Positions 25,351-34,965 are shown, counted from the first letter of the stretch. The stretch: DNA of 64,000 nt from Collinsella tanakaei (GCF_016902615.1 NZ_JACJMB010000006.1:1-64000); one strand, 5' to 3'. The notes: generated from the letters alone by a model not told the origin. Translations and numbers: made by a program.

Positions 25351-28008
25351 TTAGAGCCCGAGCTGGACGCGCGCGGCGTCGAGGGCGGCGGAGATGCCGC
25401 TCGCGTTCTTGCCGCCCGCCTGGGCCATCGTCGGGCGACCGCCGCCGCGGCCGTCGACTGCAGGAGCGATCGCCTTGATGATATCGCCCGCATGGAAGCC
25501 CGCCGACACCGCGTCATCGGTGGCAGCGGCGAGAAGCGCCGGCGTGCCCTTCTCGGTGACGGTCGCGAGCACGCAGGCGACGGGGCCCGTTACCTTCTGG
25601 CGAATCGTATCCCAGACGTTGCGCAGCTCAGCGGCCTCGAGACCGGAGAGCTGGGCGATGACGAGCTTGTAGGCGCCCGCATCGAGGGCGCCCTCGATGG
25701 CCGAGCCGATAGCATCGGAGGAACCGCCGGTGAGCGCGGCCTTCAGCTTCTGGTTGACATCGTGCAGGTTCTGCTGGAGCGAGGAGATGCGGTCGCAGAC
25801 CTCGTCGTCGCGGCACTTGAGCTGGGTTGCCGCCTGAGCGAGCAGCTGCTGCTTGCCCTCGAGGTAGGCCATCGCGCCCAGGCTCGTGACGGCCTCGATG
25901 CGACGGACGTTCGAGCCGGTGGAGGACTCGGAGACGATGCGGAACAGGCCGATCTCGGCGGTGTTGCGCGCATGGGTGCCGCCGCAGAGCTCGCGGGAGA
26001 ACGGACGGTCCTCATCGCCCGCGGACACGACGCGCACCACGTCGCCGTACTTCTCTCCGAACAGCGCGACGGCACCGGAGGCGCGGGCCTCGTCGATGCC
26101 CATGATGCGGGTAACGACGGGCTTGGCGGCGAAGATCTCGTCGTTCACGATCTGCTCGATCTGCGCGAGCTCGTCGGTGGAGACGGCCTCGAAATGGGTG
26201 AAGTCGAAGCGCAGGCGGTGCTCATCGAGCTGGGAGCCGGCCTGGTTGACATGGTCGCCGAGAACCTGCTTGAGCGCGGCGTCGAGCAGGTGGGTCGCGG
26301 TGTGGTTGCGGCGGATGAGCTCGCGACGGCGCACGTCAATGGCAGCGAGGACCGTGTCGCCGACGGAAACGGTGCCCTCGGCCACCGTCGCGTGGTGCGC
26401 ATAGAGGCCATGGTGCGAGTGGGTGTCGGAGACGACAAGCGCGCAGGTGTCCGTGGCGAGCGTTCCGGTGTCGCCCACCTGACCGCCCATCTCGGCGTAG
26501 AACGGGGTGCGGTCGAGCACGATGTCGACCTCCTGGCCGGCATCGGCATGCGCGACGGACTCCCCGTTCGCGACGATGGCCACCACCTTCGCGTCATCGA
26601 TGCGGGTCGCGTCGTAGCCGACGAACTCGGTGGCGGGAACCTCGTCGGTGAGCTCGACCCAGACGTCGCTGAACGTGCCCCAGGCGTCGCCCTTGACGTT
26701 GGCGCGGGCGCGCTCGCGCTGAGCCTCCATCTCGCGGTTGAAGCCGTCGATATCGACCGTATGACCGGCCCCCTCGGCGATCTCGACCGTGAGGTCGATC
26801 GGGAAGCCGAACGTGTCGTGCAGCATGAAGGCGGCCGCACCGTCGAGCACCTCGCCCTCGCCCAGAGCGGACAGCGCCTCGTCGAGGTAGACGCGGCCGT
26901 TGTCGAGCGTCGTGGAGAAGCGCTCCTCCTCGGCGTTCACGATGCCCTTGACGAGCGCCACGTTCTTCGTGAGCTCGGGGTAGGCGTCGCCCATGAGCTC
27001 GTTCACGCGATCGATGAAGCGCGCAAGGAACGGGCCCTCCACACCGAGCAGACGGCCGTGGAAGACGGCACGACGCAGCAGGCGGCGCAGCACGTAGCCA
27101 CGGCCCTCGTTGCCCGGCAGGATGCCGTCGGAGATCATGAAGTCAACCGAGCGGGCATGGTCGGCGATGATGCGCAGCGAGCGGCTCGGGCCCTCGTAGT
27201 CATCGCTCACATAGGTGACACCGGAGATCTCCTCGCCGAGCTTGATGAGGCCCTGCATGATGTCGCTGTCGAAAAACGAGCTCTTGCCCTGCATGATGGC
27301 GCTCATGCGCTCCAGTCCCATGCCGGTGTCGAGGTTGCGGTGCGGCAGCTCCGGCATGGAGCCGTCCTCCTGGCGGTCGAACTGCGTGAAGACGAGGTTC
27401 CAGTACTCGAGGAAGCGATCGCAATCGCAGCCCGGCGCGCAGTCGGGACGGCCGCAGCCAACGTCCTCGCCCATGTCGTAGTAGATCTCGGAGCACGGAC
27501 CGCACGGGCCGGTCGGGCCGGCGGCCCAGAAGTTGTCGTCGGCGCCGAGGCGGGAGATGTGGCTCTCCTTGATTCCGAGCGAGCGCCAGATATCATGCGT
27601 CTCGTCGTCATCGGTGAAGACGGTGAAGTACAGGCGGTCGATAGGCAGGTGGAAGACCTCGGTGGACAGCTCGAGGGCCCAGGCGCAGGCCTGCTGCTTG
27701 GAGACGCCGCCGAAGGAGAAGTTGCCGAGCATCTCGAAGAAGCTCGCATGACGGCCGTCGGAGCCGATGATATCGATGTCGTTGGTGCGCACGCACTTCT
27801 GGCACGACGTGGCGCCGATCTCGTGCATGGTCTTCTTGCCCTGGTAGTACTGCTTGAACTGGTTCATGCCGGCGTTGGCGAGCAGCAGCGAGGGATCATC
27901 GGGGATAAGCGGCGAGCTGGGGAACAGCTTGCAACCGCGGTCCTCGAAGAACTTCAGGAACGCGGAGCGGATCTCCGCGGTGGTCATGGTCGAAACTTCT
28001 GCAGTCAT
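25351..28008 (-). CDS. alaS: Alanine--tRNA ligase
   Basis: Charges tRNA-Ala. The protein has 885 residues, the usual length. The catalytic domain starts with FLKFFEDRGCKLFPSSPL and carries NAGMNQFKQYY and NLVFTQFDR. The editing domain has HTATHLLDAALKQ and CGGTHARNT, which hold the zinc-binding His/Cys residues. The C-terminal DHHA1 domain ends with GGRPTMAQAGGK. GAGGAG lies eight bases before the first ATG; a second ATG seven codons in is also possible. It is the first gene of the alaS-ruvX-mltG-yqeG-aroK-aroB'-pepP run. Confidence 0.97.
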   Translation of the reverse strand: MTAEVSTMTTAEIRSAFLKFFEDRGCKLFPSSPLIPDDPSLLLANAGMNQFKQYYQGKKTMHEIGATSCQKCVRTNDIDIIGSDGRHASFFEMLGNFSFGGVSKQQACAWALELSTEVFHLPIDRLYFTVFTDDDETHDIWRSLGIKESHISRLGADDNFWAAGPTGPCGPCSEIYYDMGEDVGCGRPDCAPGCDCDRFLEYWNLVFTQFDRQEDGSMPELPHRNLDTGMGLERMSAIMQGKSSFFDSDIMQGLIKLGEEISGVTYVSDDYEGPSRSLRIIADHARSVDFMISDGILPGNEGRGYVLRRLLRRAVFHGRLLGVEGPFLARFIDRVNELMGDAYPELTKNVALVKGIVNAEEERFSTTLDNGRVYLDEALSALGEGEVLDGAAAFMLHDTFGFPIDLTVEIAEGAGHTVDIDGFNREMEAQRERARANVKGDAWGTFSDVWVELTDEVPATEFVGYDATRIDDAKVVAIVANGESVAHADAGQEVDIVLDRTPFYAEMGGQVGDTGTLATDTCALVVSDTHSHHGLYAHHATVAEGTVSVGDTVLAAIDVRRRELIRRNHTATHLLDAALKQVLGDHVNQAGSQLDEHRLRFDFTHFEAVSTDELAQIEQIVNDEIFAAKPVVTRIMGIDEARASGAVALFGEKYGDVVRVVSAGDEDRPFSRELCGGTHARNTAEIGLFRIVSESSTGSNVRRIEAVTSLGAMAYLEGKQQLLAQAATQLKCRDDEVCDRISSLQQNLHDVNQKLKAALTGGSSDAIGSAIEGALDAGAYKLVIAQLSGLEAAELRNVWDTIRQKVTGPVACVLATVTEKGTPALLAAATDDAVSAGFHAGDIIKAIAPAVDGRGGGRPTMAQAGGKNASGISAALDAARVQLGL

Positions 28009-28115
28009 GTGTCGAACTCCTCGATTGACGCTTCAGGTAGGCGCAAAACGCACATAGGATAGCAGACACATGCAGGTTCATCTTGCAGATTGCCCGGACA
28101 GCACGGTATATGCAC

Positions 28116-28148
28116 GCTGGGGGCGTCCCCGTAGGAGACGCCCCCAGC
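28116..28148. terminator. Strong GC hairpin between alaS and the AI-2E transporter gene
   Basis: The near-perfect stem GCTGGGGGCGTC / GACGCCCCCAGC has a short loop and lies seven bases after the stop of the minus-strand gene at 28155. No T run follows on either strand, so termination may not be Rho-independent. Position suggests it ends the sigma operon. Confidence 0.6.
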
Positions 28149-28154
28149 AACGAG

Positions 28155-29549
28155 TTACTTTCCGTCGTCCTCGTGGGATTCCCTGTCGCGATCGGAGCGG
28201 TTGAGCGGAAGCTTGAAGACGCCCGTCGACCCAGATTGCAGGCCGGAAAGCTTCGGCCAAGGGATCTCGAGGTCGCTTTTCGGCTTCGGGACGGCCGTGG
28301 CGTCGGGCACGACGTCGTTGTCGAGAATCTCGGATTCCGCGACGAAACGATCGTCGCCCAGCGCGTCGAAGGCAGGCACGGGATCGCCGTTGTCATCCAG
28401 GTACGGCGTACCCTTGAAGATGGCGCCCTTGTAGCTCACGAGCTGACGCTTCGTGCTCTGTTCGAAGTAGAAGATGAACAGGCCCTTCAAGGCGGCGCAC
28501 AACGGGATGGCCACGACCATGCCGAGCGGTCCCATCAGGGTGCTGCCGATCACGATGGCGGCAAGGCTCATGGCGGGATGGACCTGAACGGTCGACTGCA
28601 TGACCTTCGGGGAGATGATGTTGTCCGTGAGGTTCTGCGCGATGACGCACACCACGAGCGTCCAGATGGCGATGGAGGGACCGTAGAAGAACGCGATCAC
28701 GACGGCGATCGCCGCGGAGAACACCGGTCCGATAACCGGGATGAGATGGAAGATGGCGGTGACGACGCCCATGAGGCCGGCATAGGGATGGCCGACGAGC
28801 AGCAGGCCGATAAATACGATGACGCCGTTGATGAAGGATGTGATGATCGTCGAGCGCATGTACCCGCCGACGGAACGGGAGAGGATCGCGACGATGAAAC
28901 GGTAGTCGCTCTCCTTGCGGCCGCCGAGCGCGCGGCCGATCTCGCCGTGGATCGTCGGGTAGTCGCACGCGAGCCAGTACGCGAGCACCAGGCCGAGGAA
29001 CGCCACGAACATCGTGTTCGCGAACCCACCGATAAACGGCATCACGCCCCGACCGAGATCGGTGGCAAGATCGGTGACGAAGGTGGTCGCGCTCTTCTGC
29101 AGCGATTCGAACAGGTCGTTCAGGTCGTTCAGCATATCGGAGGACGTCAGGCTGCGCAGGTCGCCGATGACGTCGGTGGCCCAGGACTGCAGGGAGGCGA
29201 AGTAGCGCGGCATCATGTTCAAGACATCGATGATCTGGTCGATGAACATCGGCAGCAGCAGCGTGAACAGCAAGATCACGACGGCGAGCACGATGACGAG
29301 ACCGACGAGCGCCCCCGCAGCACGCGGGATGCCGCGATGCTCGAGGGCGTTGACGATCGGCGCCTCGACGAAGGCGATGAGGGACCCCACGGCCAGAAAC
29401 TCGATGACCGGTGCAAGGACCCCCATGACGTTCAAGAGCATGGATCCGATGATGAGCAGGCCCACCACCGCCCAGATGCGCAGAGTTGCCACGCGCGTGT
29501 CGCGAAGCGTCTTATCGGCTGTGGTGGAGTGCATCTGATCCTGACTCAT
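28155..29549 (-). CDS. AI-2E family transporter
   Basis: A 464-residue membrane protein of the family formerly named PerM/YdiK/TqsA. It has an N-terminal pair of segments (about 24-70), the characteristic long amphipathic middle region, and a C-terminal membrane bundle ending near residue 370. GHPYAGLMGVVTAIFHLIPVIGP and PKVMQSTVQVHPAMSLAAIVIGSTLMGPLG are the recognisable family stretches. A soluble tail of about 90 residues follows. Substrates vary in the family and cannot be named. It overlaps the sigma factor stop by 4 bases, so it is the last gene of the sigma operon. Confidence 0.85.
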   Translation of the reverse strand: MSQDQMHSTTADKTLRDTRVATLRIWAVVGLLIIGSMLLNVMGVLAPVIEFLAVGSLIAFVEAPIVNALEHRGIPRAAGALVGLVIVLAVVILLFTLLLPMFIDQIIDVLNMMPRYFASLQSWATDVIGDLRSLTSSDMLNDLNDLFESLQKSATTFVTDLATDLGRGVMPFIGGFANTMFVAFLGLVLAYWLACDYPTIHGEIGRALGGRKESDYRFIVAILSRSVGGYMRSTIITSFINGVIVFIGLLLVGHPYAGLMGVVTAIFHLIPVIGPVFSAAIAVVIAFFYGPSIAIWTLVVCVIAQNLTDNIISPKVMQSTVQVHPAMSLAAIVIGSTLMGPLGMVVAIPLCAALKGLFIFYFEQSTKRQLVSYKGAIFKGTPYLDDNGDPVPAFDALGDDRFVAESEILDNDVVPDATAVPKPKSDLEIPWPKLSGLQSGSTGVFKLPLNRSDRDRESHEDDGK

Positions 29550-30337
29550 CGTTTACCCATGACTCCTTCGGGATCGATTTTGTCCTGAATCTTCTTGAGC
29601 GTGCGGCGCAGAAGGCGCGATACCTGGACCTGGGAGACACCGAGCTTCTCGGCGATCTCGATCTGGGTCATCCCTTTCAGGAACCTCATCTCGACCACCT
29701 CGCGCTCACGCGGCGAGAACCCCTTCAGGGCGTCCTCGATCACCAGGCGGTCATCGGTGAACGACAGCGCGCTGTCCTCGGTGGCGTAGCGGTCGAGCAA
29801 TGACGGCGTGTCCTCGGAGTCCGACCCGCTCGGCGCCTCAAGGGGCACCGACGTGTAGGCCGAGGAGGACTCCATGGCCTCGAGCACATCGTCAACGGTG
29901 GTACCCAGGTACTCAGCGATCTCGTCGACGGTCGGAGAGCGCTGCAGCTGCGTCGTGAGCGCATCCGTCGCCTGGTTGATCTTGGCGGAAAGCTCCTGGA
30001 GGCGGCGCGGCACGCGCACGCTCCAGCCCTTATCGCGGAAGTGGCGCTTGATCTCGCCGAGGATCGTCGGCGTCGCATACGTCGTGAACTCAAGCCCGCG
30101 CTCGGGATCGAAGCGGTCGATGGCTTTCAGCAAGCCGAGATATCCGACCTGCATGAGGTCGTCGAGCGGCTCACCGCGGTTCTTGAACTTGTTGGCAAGG
30201 AAACGGACGAGATTCAGGTGGGACATCACGAGCTTCTCGCGTGCATCCATATCGCCGTTCTGCTTGTACCGGCGAAAGAGCTCGTGGGTCTTCTCCTTAT
30301 CCCATGCCGCCTTGCCCGAAGCCGTCTTATCTGCCAT
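29546..30337 (-). CDS. RNA polymerase sigma factor of the SigB/SigF/SigG group
   Basis: A 263-residue alternative sigma factor. Region 2 reads NLVRFLANKFKNRGEPLDDLMQVGYLGLLKAIDRFDPERGLEFTTYATPTILGE in pieces, with the HFRDKGWSVRVPRRLQEL block typical of the SigB/SigF type. Region 3 spans about 115-160. Region 4 is EREVVEMRFLKGMTQIEIAEKLGVSQVQVSRLLRRTLKKI, containing the helix-turn-helix. In relatives this type controls general stress or sporulation genes and is held by an RsbW-type anti-sigma protein. The gene just upstream encodes an RsbW-like protein; the stop of that gene and this start share one base (TAATG). No spore genes are visible in the window. Confidence 0.92.
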   Translation of the reverse strand: MADKTASGKAAWDKEKTHELFRRYKQNGDMDAREKLVMSHLNLVRFLANKFKNRGEPLDDLMQVGYLGLLKAIDRFDPERGLEFTTYATPTILGEIKRHFRDKGWSVRVPRRLQELSAKINQATDALTTQLQRSPTVDEIAEYLGTTVDDVLEAMESSSAYTSVPLEAPSGSDSEDTPSLLDRYATEDSALSFTDDRLVIEDALKGFSPREREVVEMRFLKGMTQIEIAEKLGVSQVQVSRLLRRTLKKIQDKIDPEGVMGKR

Positions 30338-30714
30338 TACACATCTGCTTTCAGGGTCAACACGAGTGATGCGGGATCGTCGATCTTCTCGTACGTATCG
30401 CAGACGGTGCCCAAGATTAGATCGGCGTAGGCTGCCTCCCCTGCCGGTTCGGCATCCTGCACGGAGGTGCCCGCAAGCCCGAACGTCATCGAGACATGGG
30501 CCTCGTCCACGTCGAACGTAACGGACAGCGCCTCGTGGGGCTGGACGGAGCAGGCGTAGATGAACGCCTCCTCGGCGGCCATCCTGATGTCCTCGACGCG
30601 ATCGACGGACATCGAGCTCAAGGTCGCCACGTTCGCGGCCGTCATGCGAACGAGACGGGCGAGGCGCGGGTCAGCCGTGATGGAAAGCGAGATTGGTGCG
30701 GCACCGGTACTCAT
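30337..30714 (-). CDS. RsbW/SpoIIAB-like protein with degenerate ATP-binding boxes
   Basis: A 125-residue protein placed directly upstream of the sigma factor, as anti-sigma factors usually are. The N-terminal half fits the RsbW fold (ARLVRMTAANVATLSSM, then VEDIRMAAEEAFIYAC). The N-box that in RsbW reads EACTNAV is here EEAFIYAC (48-55), with the Mg/ATP Asn missing. The glycine-rich G1 and G2 boxes downstream are also not recognisable. It likely still binds the sigma factor but is unlikely to be an active ATP-dependent kinase. No anti-anti-sigma (RsbV/SpoIIAA) gene lies next to it. Confidence 0.7.
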   Translation of the reverse strand: MSTGAAPISLSITADPRLARLVRMTAANVATLSSMSVDRVEDIRMAAEEAFIYACSVQPHEALSVTFDVDEAHVSMTFGLAGTSVQDAEPAGEAAYADLILGTVCDTYEKIDDPASLVLTLKADV

Positions 30715-31283
30715 TCATGGTCCTTCCGATTCGAGTCCGAGGCGTCAGACGACTCGGAATAGGTGTAGTACTGCTGAACATGGGGGACATCCGCATCGGG
30801 CTCCGGCGTATCCGGCGCATCTGCGGGCTCCTGCGCGGACTCGCCCTCCCCTTCCGAAAGCGTATGGTCGGGTTCAGAGGCCGCGGCGCGGTGCTTGCCG
30901 AACAGCTTCTGCACCTTCTCGGTCGCAGCCGTGGCGATACCGCTGACGGCATCGGAGGCAGACGACATGCTGCCGGTGACCTCGGAGACATCGCGCAGCA
31001 CGCCGTTGACCTCGATCAGGTCTGCCGAGAGTGCCTCGATGGCGATGCTCCCCTGTTTGAGGAGCGGTTCGACCTGGCCGAGGGCGGGCTGGATGTCGTC
31101 AAGGACCGTATCGAGCTTTTCGATCACGGGTTTCGTGTCGGCAAGCGTCTCATTCAGGCCCTCGAGCGTGGTGTCGAGCGAATCGACCGTAGAGCGCGTG
31201 CGGCGAAGCACGAGTGCCAGCTCCACGACCGCCCAGATGCCGGCGATGACGAGAACGATCAGCACGATTTGAAGGGGATCCAT
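30711..31283 (-). CDS. DUF948-like membrane-anchored coiled-coil protein
   Basis: A 190-residue protein from the ATG at 31283, which has GGGAGG upstream. One N-terminal membrane segment (QIVLIVLVIAGIWAVVELALVL) is followed by a helical, coiled-coil-like region of about 90 residues rich in Leu/Val/Asp (TVDSLDTTLEGLNETLAD) and an acidic tail ending in DSNRKDHE. This is the layout of DUF948/YoxC-like general-stress proteins. It overlaps the RsbW-like gene by 4 bases and is the first gene of the sigma operon, suggesting co-regulation by the sigma factor. Confidence 0.75.
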   Translation of the reverse strand: MDPLQIVLIVLVIAGIWAVVELALVLRRTRSTVDSLDTTLEGLNETLADTKPVIEKLDTVLDDIQPALGQVEPLLKQGSIAIEALSADLIEVNGVLRDVSEVTGSMSSASDAVSGIATAATEKVQKLFGKHRAAASEPDHTLSEGEGESAQEPADAPDTPEPDADVPHVQQYYTYSESSDASDSNRKDHE

Positions 31284-31422
31284 ACTGCCTCCCTGCAAGG
31301 TGATGGGTTGATACGGCGGCGCGCCATGCGCGACCTGAATTGATACTACCCGACTCACGCACTTCCATGCGCGCCAACGGAAGAGTGATACGCAAAAGCA
31401 AGGTGCGGATTGATGCCAGCGC

Positions 31423-32763
31423 CTACGAGGAGCTCGACGGTTCCGTGCGGTCGCGGGCACCCTGCTCAAAGCGCCATTCCTCCCACCCGCGACCAGCCGG
31501 ATGCCAGAACGCGCCGCGTTCGAGCCCCTCGGGCAGGTAGCGCTGGTCGACCCAGCCGCTCGGGTAGTCATGGGGGTACCGATACTCGCCGTAATCCTCC
31601 GACCCCGGCCGATGCCGATCGCGCAGATAGCTCGGCACCTCGCGGCGTCCGCTTGAGCGCACGTCGGCCAGGGCCGCATCGATCGACGCCTCGCAGGCGT
31701 TGCTCTTAGGTGCCAACGCCACGTAGAGGGCAGCCTGCGCGAGGTTGATGCGGCACTCCGGATACCCGATGACCTCGGCCGCCTTGAACGCGGCCGCAGC
31801 GACGAGAAACGCCTGGGGATCGGCGTTGCCCACGTCCTCAGATGCCTGGATCATGATGCGGCGCGCGATGAACTTCGGGTCCTCCCCGGCGTCGATCATG
31901 CGGGCGAGCCAGTACACCGTCGCATCCGGGTCGCTGCCGCGCATGGACTTGATGAACGCCGAGATGATGTCGTAGTGCATGTCGCCGTCCTTGTCGTAGG
32001 GCAGGCCGCGACGCGGAGTCGCCATCTGCACGTCATCGAGCGTGATCGCTATGGGCTGCTGCGCCTCCGCATCGACATCGGGCCGCGTGATGGCGACCTC
32101 GCTTGCCAGCTCAAGCGTGGTAAGGGCGCTGCGGGCGTCACCGGCGGCGAGCCGGCAGATGGCCGAGACGACCTCGTCGGCGGCGGAGAATCGACCGGAA
32201 AGGCCCCGCTCGTCCGCGAGCGCACGGCGCACGAGCACCGCGATGTCGTCTTCTGAGAGCGCCTCGAGCTCAACGACACGGCTGCGCGAGATGAGGGCGG
32301 AGTTCACCTCGAAATACGGGTTCTCCGTCGTGGCGCCGATCATGATCACGGTGCGGTTCTCGACAGCGTGCAGCAGCGCATCCTGCTGCGAACGGGAGAA
32401 CCGGTGGATCTCGTCGATGAACAGGATGGTCCGGCGGCCGAACGCCATAAGGCGGCGCTGGGCCTCGTCGATCTCGCGCCGGAGGTCCTTCACGGTCCCG
32501 GTCACCGCGGACACCTCCACGAACTCGCTGCGCGTATGGGCTGCGATGACGTGCGCGAGCGTCGTCTTTCCGGTACCCGCCGGCCCGTAGAGGATGACGC
32601 TCGACAGCACGTCGTGCTCGATGGCGCGCCGAAGCCACGAATCGGGCCCGACGGCTTTGGTCTGACCGACATACTCGTCGAGCGACGTGGGCCGCATCCT
32701 CACGGCAAGCGGTGCGTACTTCAGGCGCTGGGCGCGCTCGCCGGCAGAAAACAGATCATCCAT
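31423..32763 (-). CDS. rarA: Replication-associated recombination protein A (RarA/MgsA)
   Basis: A clamp-loader-like AAA+ ATPase that acts at stalled forks. The protein has 446 residues. RMRPTSLDEYVGQ near the start and Walker A GPAGTGKT are followed by Walker B LFIDEIHRFSRSQQDALL, GATTENPYFEVNSALISR and the C-terminal tetramerisation region (YDIISAFIKSMRGSDPDATVYWLARM). The ATG at 32763 is chosen because GGGAG precedes it; in-frame starts further out lack a site. Confidence 0.93.
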   Translation of the reverse strand: MDDLFSAGERAQRLKYAPLAVRMRPTSLDEYVGQTKAVGPDSWLRRAIEHDVLSSVILYGPAGTGKTTLAHVIAAHTRSEFVEVSAVTGTVKDLRREIDEAQRRLMAFGRRTILFIDEIHRFSRSQQDALLHAVENRTVIMIGATTENPYFEVNSALISRSRVVELEALSEDDIAVLVRRALADERGLSGRFSAADEVVSAICRLAAGDARSALTTLELASEVAITRPDVDAEAQQPIAITLDDVQMATPRRGLPYDKDGDMHYDIISAFIKSMRGSDPDATVYWLARMIDAGEDPKFIARRIMIQASEDVGNADPQAFLVAAAAFKAAEVIGYPECRINLAQAALYVALAPKSNACEASIDAALADVRSSGRREVPSYLRDRHRPGSEDYGEYRYPHDYPSGWVDQRYLPEGLERGAFWHPAGRGWEEWRFEQGARDRTEPSSSS

Positions 32764-32825
32764 AAGCTCCCATTTCGTCATCACGTTGAACGCAGGCGCC
32801 ACGCCGACGCGCACAAGGTTGCGCC

Positions 32826-34085
32826 CTAGCGATCGTTGATATAGGTGCGCTGCGGAAACCTGATCTCGGGAAACAGCTTCGTGGCGAACTCGGCGAAATA
32901 CCCATCGGTCATGCTCGCGATGTAGTCGACGACGGTCTGGTCGAGATCAGACTCCCAATCATACCGCTTGCCGTAATGCGACAGGGCCTCGTCGATGCGC
33001 GCTATGTGGTGCCGGAAGATGTAACTCGACTCGTCGCCCGCTTGCAGGTCGGCAAGGCACCGGTCGTACACGAGCTCGAACGCATGCGCGAGGATCTCGG
33101 CACGCTCGCCCTCGATACCGCTCGTGCGGTAGATCTTGGCGTAATTCTCCGCCTTCGCGCGCGCGATCTCGCAGAAGAGCTCCGGGCTCATCTCGATGCG
33201 GTCCTTGCCGTAGCTGTGCTCGATGATGTCCACCGTCGCATGGCTCAAGATCCAGGAGTTGTACCGCCCGCCGAGACCGTCGTCGAAGTCGTCATCGGAG
33301 ATCAGACCGGCGGCGATGGCATCTTGGCGGTCGCGACCGACGTAGGCGATGATGTCCGAGATGCGCACGACGCAGCCCTCGAGCGTCATCGGACGCAGAT
33401 GCCCGATCGCGCGCTCCCCGGTCTCGACGCAGGAGGCGACGATGCGGTCGAACTCATCGAAGCCCGCAAGGCCGGACAGCTCGAATACGCGCTGCTCGTA
33501 CTCGCCGTTATGGCAGAGCACGCCATCAAGCGTCTGGAGGCACAGATTCCGCCCGTACAGCCGATCGAGCACGCGCACGGAGTGGACGTTATGGAAGAAC
33601 CAGCGGCCCGTCCGCTCGTGGAAGACATCGTTCAGGTAGCGCTCGCCCGCGTGCCCGAACGGCGTGTGCCCCAGGTCATGTCCGAGGCCGATCGCTTCGA
33701 TCAGGTCGCAGTTGAGTCCGAGAGCGTAGCCGATATCGCGCGCGATGCGGCTGACGAGCTGCACATGCAACCCGCGACGCGACAGGTCGTCGTTGCTGCG
33801 GAAGCTGAACACCTGGGTCTTGCCGGTGTAGCGGTTGTATGCGGGGGTGTGCAGGATCTTTTCGACATCACGCACGAACGCCGGGCGCCAGATGCTCGCC
33901 TCATCCTGCGGGCGCTCCTCGCGCCGCCTTGCGGCGCCGTCGTCGGTGCGGAAGGGATTGACCCACCCCTGGGCGCGGTCGTGCTCCATGCGGGCGACCA
34001 TCGCATCCGACAGCCTGTCGGGAATGGAGTTCATATGGCGCAGGACCTCTTCGCGCCGCGTGGCGCTTCGCGTCTCGTTGGGCAT
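32826..34085 (-). CDS. dgt: dGTP triphosphohydrolase-type HD hydrolase
   Basis: Hydrolyses dGTP (or other dNTPs) to the nucleoside and triphosphate. The protein has 419 residues from the ATG at 34085, preceded by AAAGGGGG. The HD-domain metal motif is GLGHDLGHTPFGHAGER, with the preceding SRIARDIGYALGL region and the C-terminal CVVRISDIIAYVGRDRQDA. TPAYNRYTGKTQVFS is the family's N-terminal block (usually RLxxKTQV). It may help protect the dNTP pool. It lies 62 bases before rarA. Confidence 0.88.
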   Translation of the reverse strand: MPNETRSATRREEVLRHMNSIPDRLSDAMVARMEHDRAQGWVNPFRTDDGAARRREERPQDEASIWRPAFVRDVEKILHTPAYNRYTGKTQVFSFRSNDDLSRRGLHVQLVSRIARDIGYALGLNCDLIEAIGLGHDLGHTPFGHAGERYLNDVFHERTGRWFFHNVHSVRVLDRLYGRNLCLQTLDGVLCHNGEYEQRVFELSGLAGFDEFDRIVASCVETGERAIGHLRPMTLEGCVVRISDIIAYVGRDRQDAIAAGLISDDDFDDGLGGRYNSWILSHATVDIIEHSYGKDRIEMSPELFCEIARAKAENYAKIYRTSGIEGERAEILAHAFELVYDRCLADLQAGDESSYIFRHHIARIDEALSHYGKRYDWESDLDQTVVDYIASMTDGYFAEFATKLFPEIRFPQRTYINDR

Positions 34086-34332
34086 CGGGATACGCCCCCT
34101 TTCTTCTCTCATCTCATCAAAATGCATGGTCGCACACCGCATCGACGGATACGGAACCAGCACATATGTTCTCCATATCTTATTGAAGGAGGCGAGAACC
34201 CGTCACCGCGGTAAGACGCGCGTCGGGAAAGGCTCGGATGCGTTTGAGACGATTTGCCGCGATGGCGATGCGGAGCCTACCGGACCTGTAGCATGGAGCC
34301 ATTCGCTGCCCACGAAAGGACCCGTGTAGACG

Positions 34333-34782
34333 ATGCATCCCCTCGACCTCATCCTGATAGCGCTTCTCATCGTAGCGAGCGTCATCGATGTACGCGAGCG
34401 CAGGCTCCCCAACCCGCTCGCTGCCGTCATCTGCGCAGTGAGTGCCGCGAGGTGCCTAGCACAGGGCGGCGTGGATCTCCTCGTGAGCCACATGCTCGCG
34501 GCGGCAGCCCTCTGCACGGCGCTCGTGTTCCTCGAGGTCGCCTGGCGCTCCCGTGGCGCGGGAGCCGGCATCGGCATGGGAGACATCAAGCTCACCTTCG
34601 CGCTCATGATATGGGATCCCACGGCGGGCTGCCTATCGCTTGTGGGCGGCCTATGCGCCCTCGCCATCTGGGCGATCGCCACACGAGTGCGAACCCTGCC
34701 GCTCATCCCCTACCTCGCACTCATCCAGATCGCCCTCATCATGTGCGGCGCTGACGGGAGTCGGCTCATCTCCCTGCGCTAG
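34333..34782 (+). CDS. Prepilin peptidase (A24 family), short form
   Basis: A 149-residue polytopic membrane protein with the two catalytic Asp motifs of type IV prepilin peptidases: SVIDVRERRLPN (Asp19) and GMGDIKL (Asp84). It lacks the N-terminal methylase domain of PilD, as in the TadV/CpaA-type short enzymes. No pilin, tad or com genes are found in the window, so it is an orphan here. A possible ribosome site, AAAGGA, is further than usual (about 12 bases) from the ATG. Confidence 0.85.
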   Translation: MHPLDLILIALLIVASVIDVRERRLPNPLAAVICAVSAARCLAQGGVDLLVSHMLAAAALCTALVFLEVAWRSRGAGAGIGMGDIKLTFALMIWDPTAGCLSLVGGLCALAIWAIATRVRTLPLIPYLALIQIALIMCGADGSRLISLR

Positions 34783-34965
34783 CGAGGGAGCGGTAAGGGC
34801 CAAGCTAACAAGAGCCCGACACGATAGCGAGGCTCGGCAACTCGATCCGTATTATCGTCGAGGGTATGCACGGCGATACCGAACCGTATGAAATGTAAAG
34901 ATCCGCGCGGCGGTGCATGCAACTGTCTATAATGATCGGGATGCAACCGAACCGTAAGGAGCACC

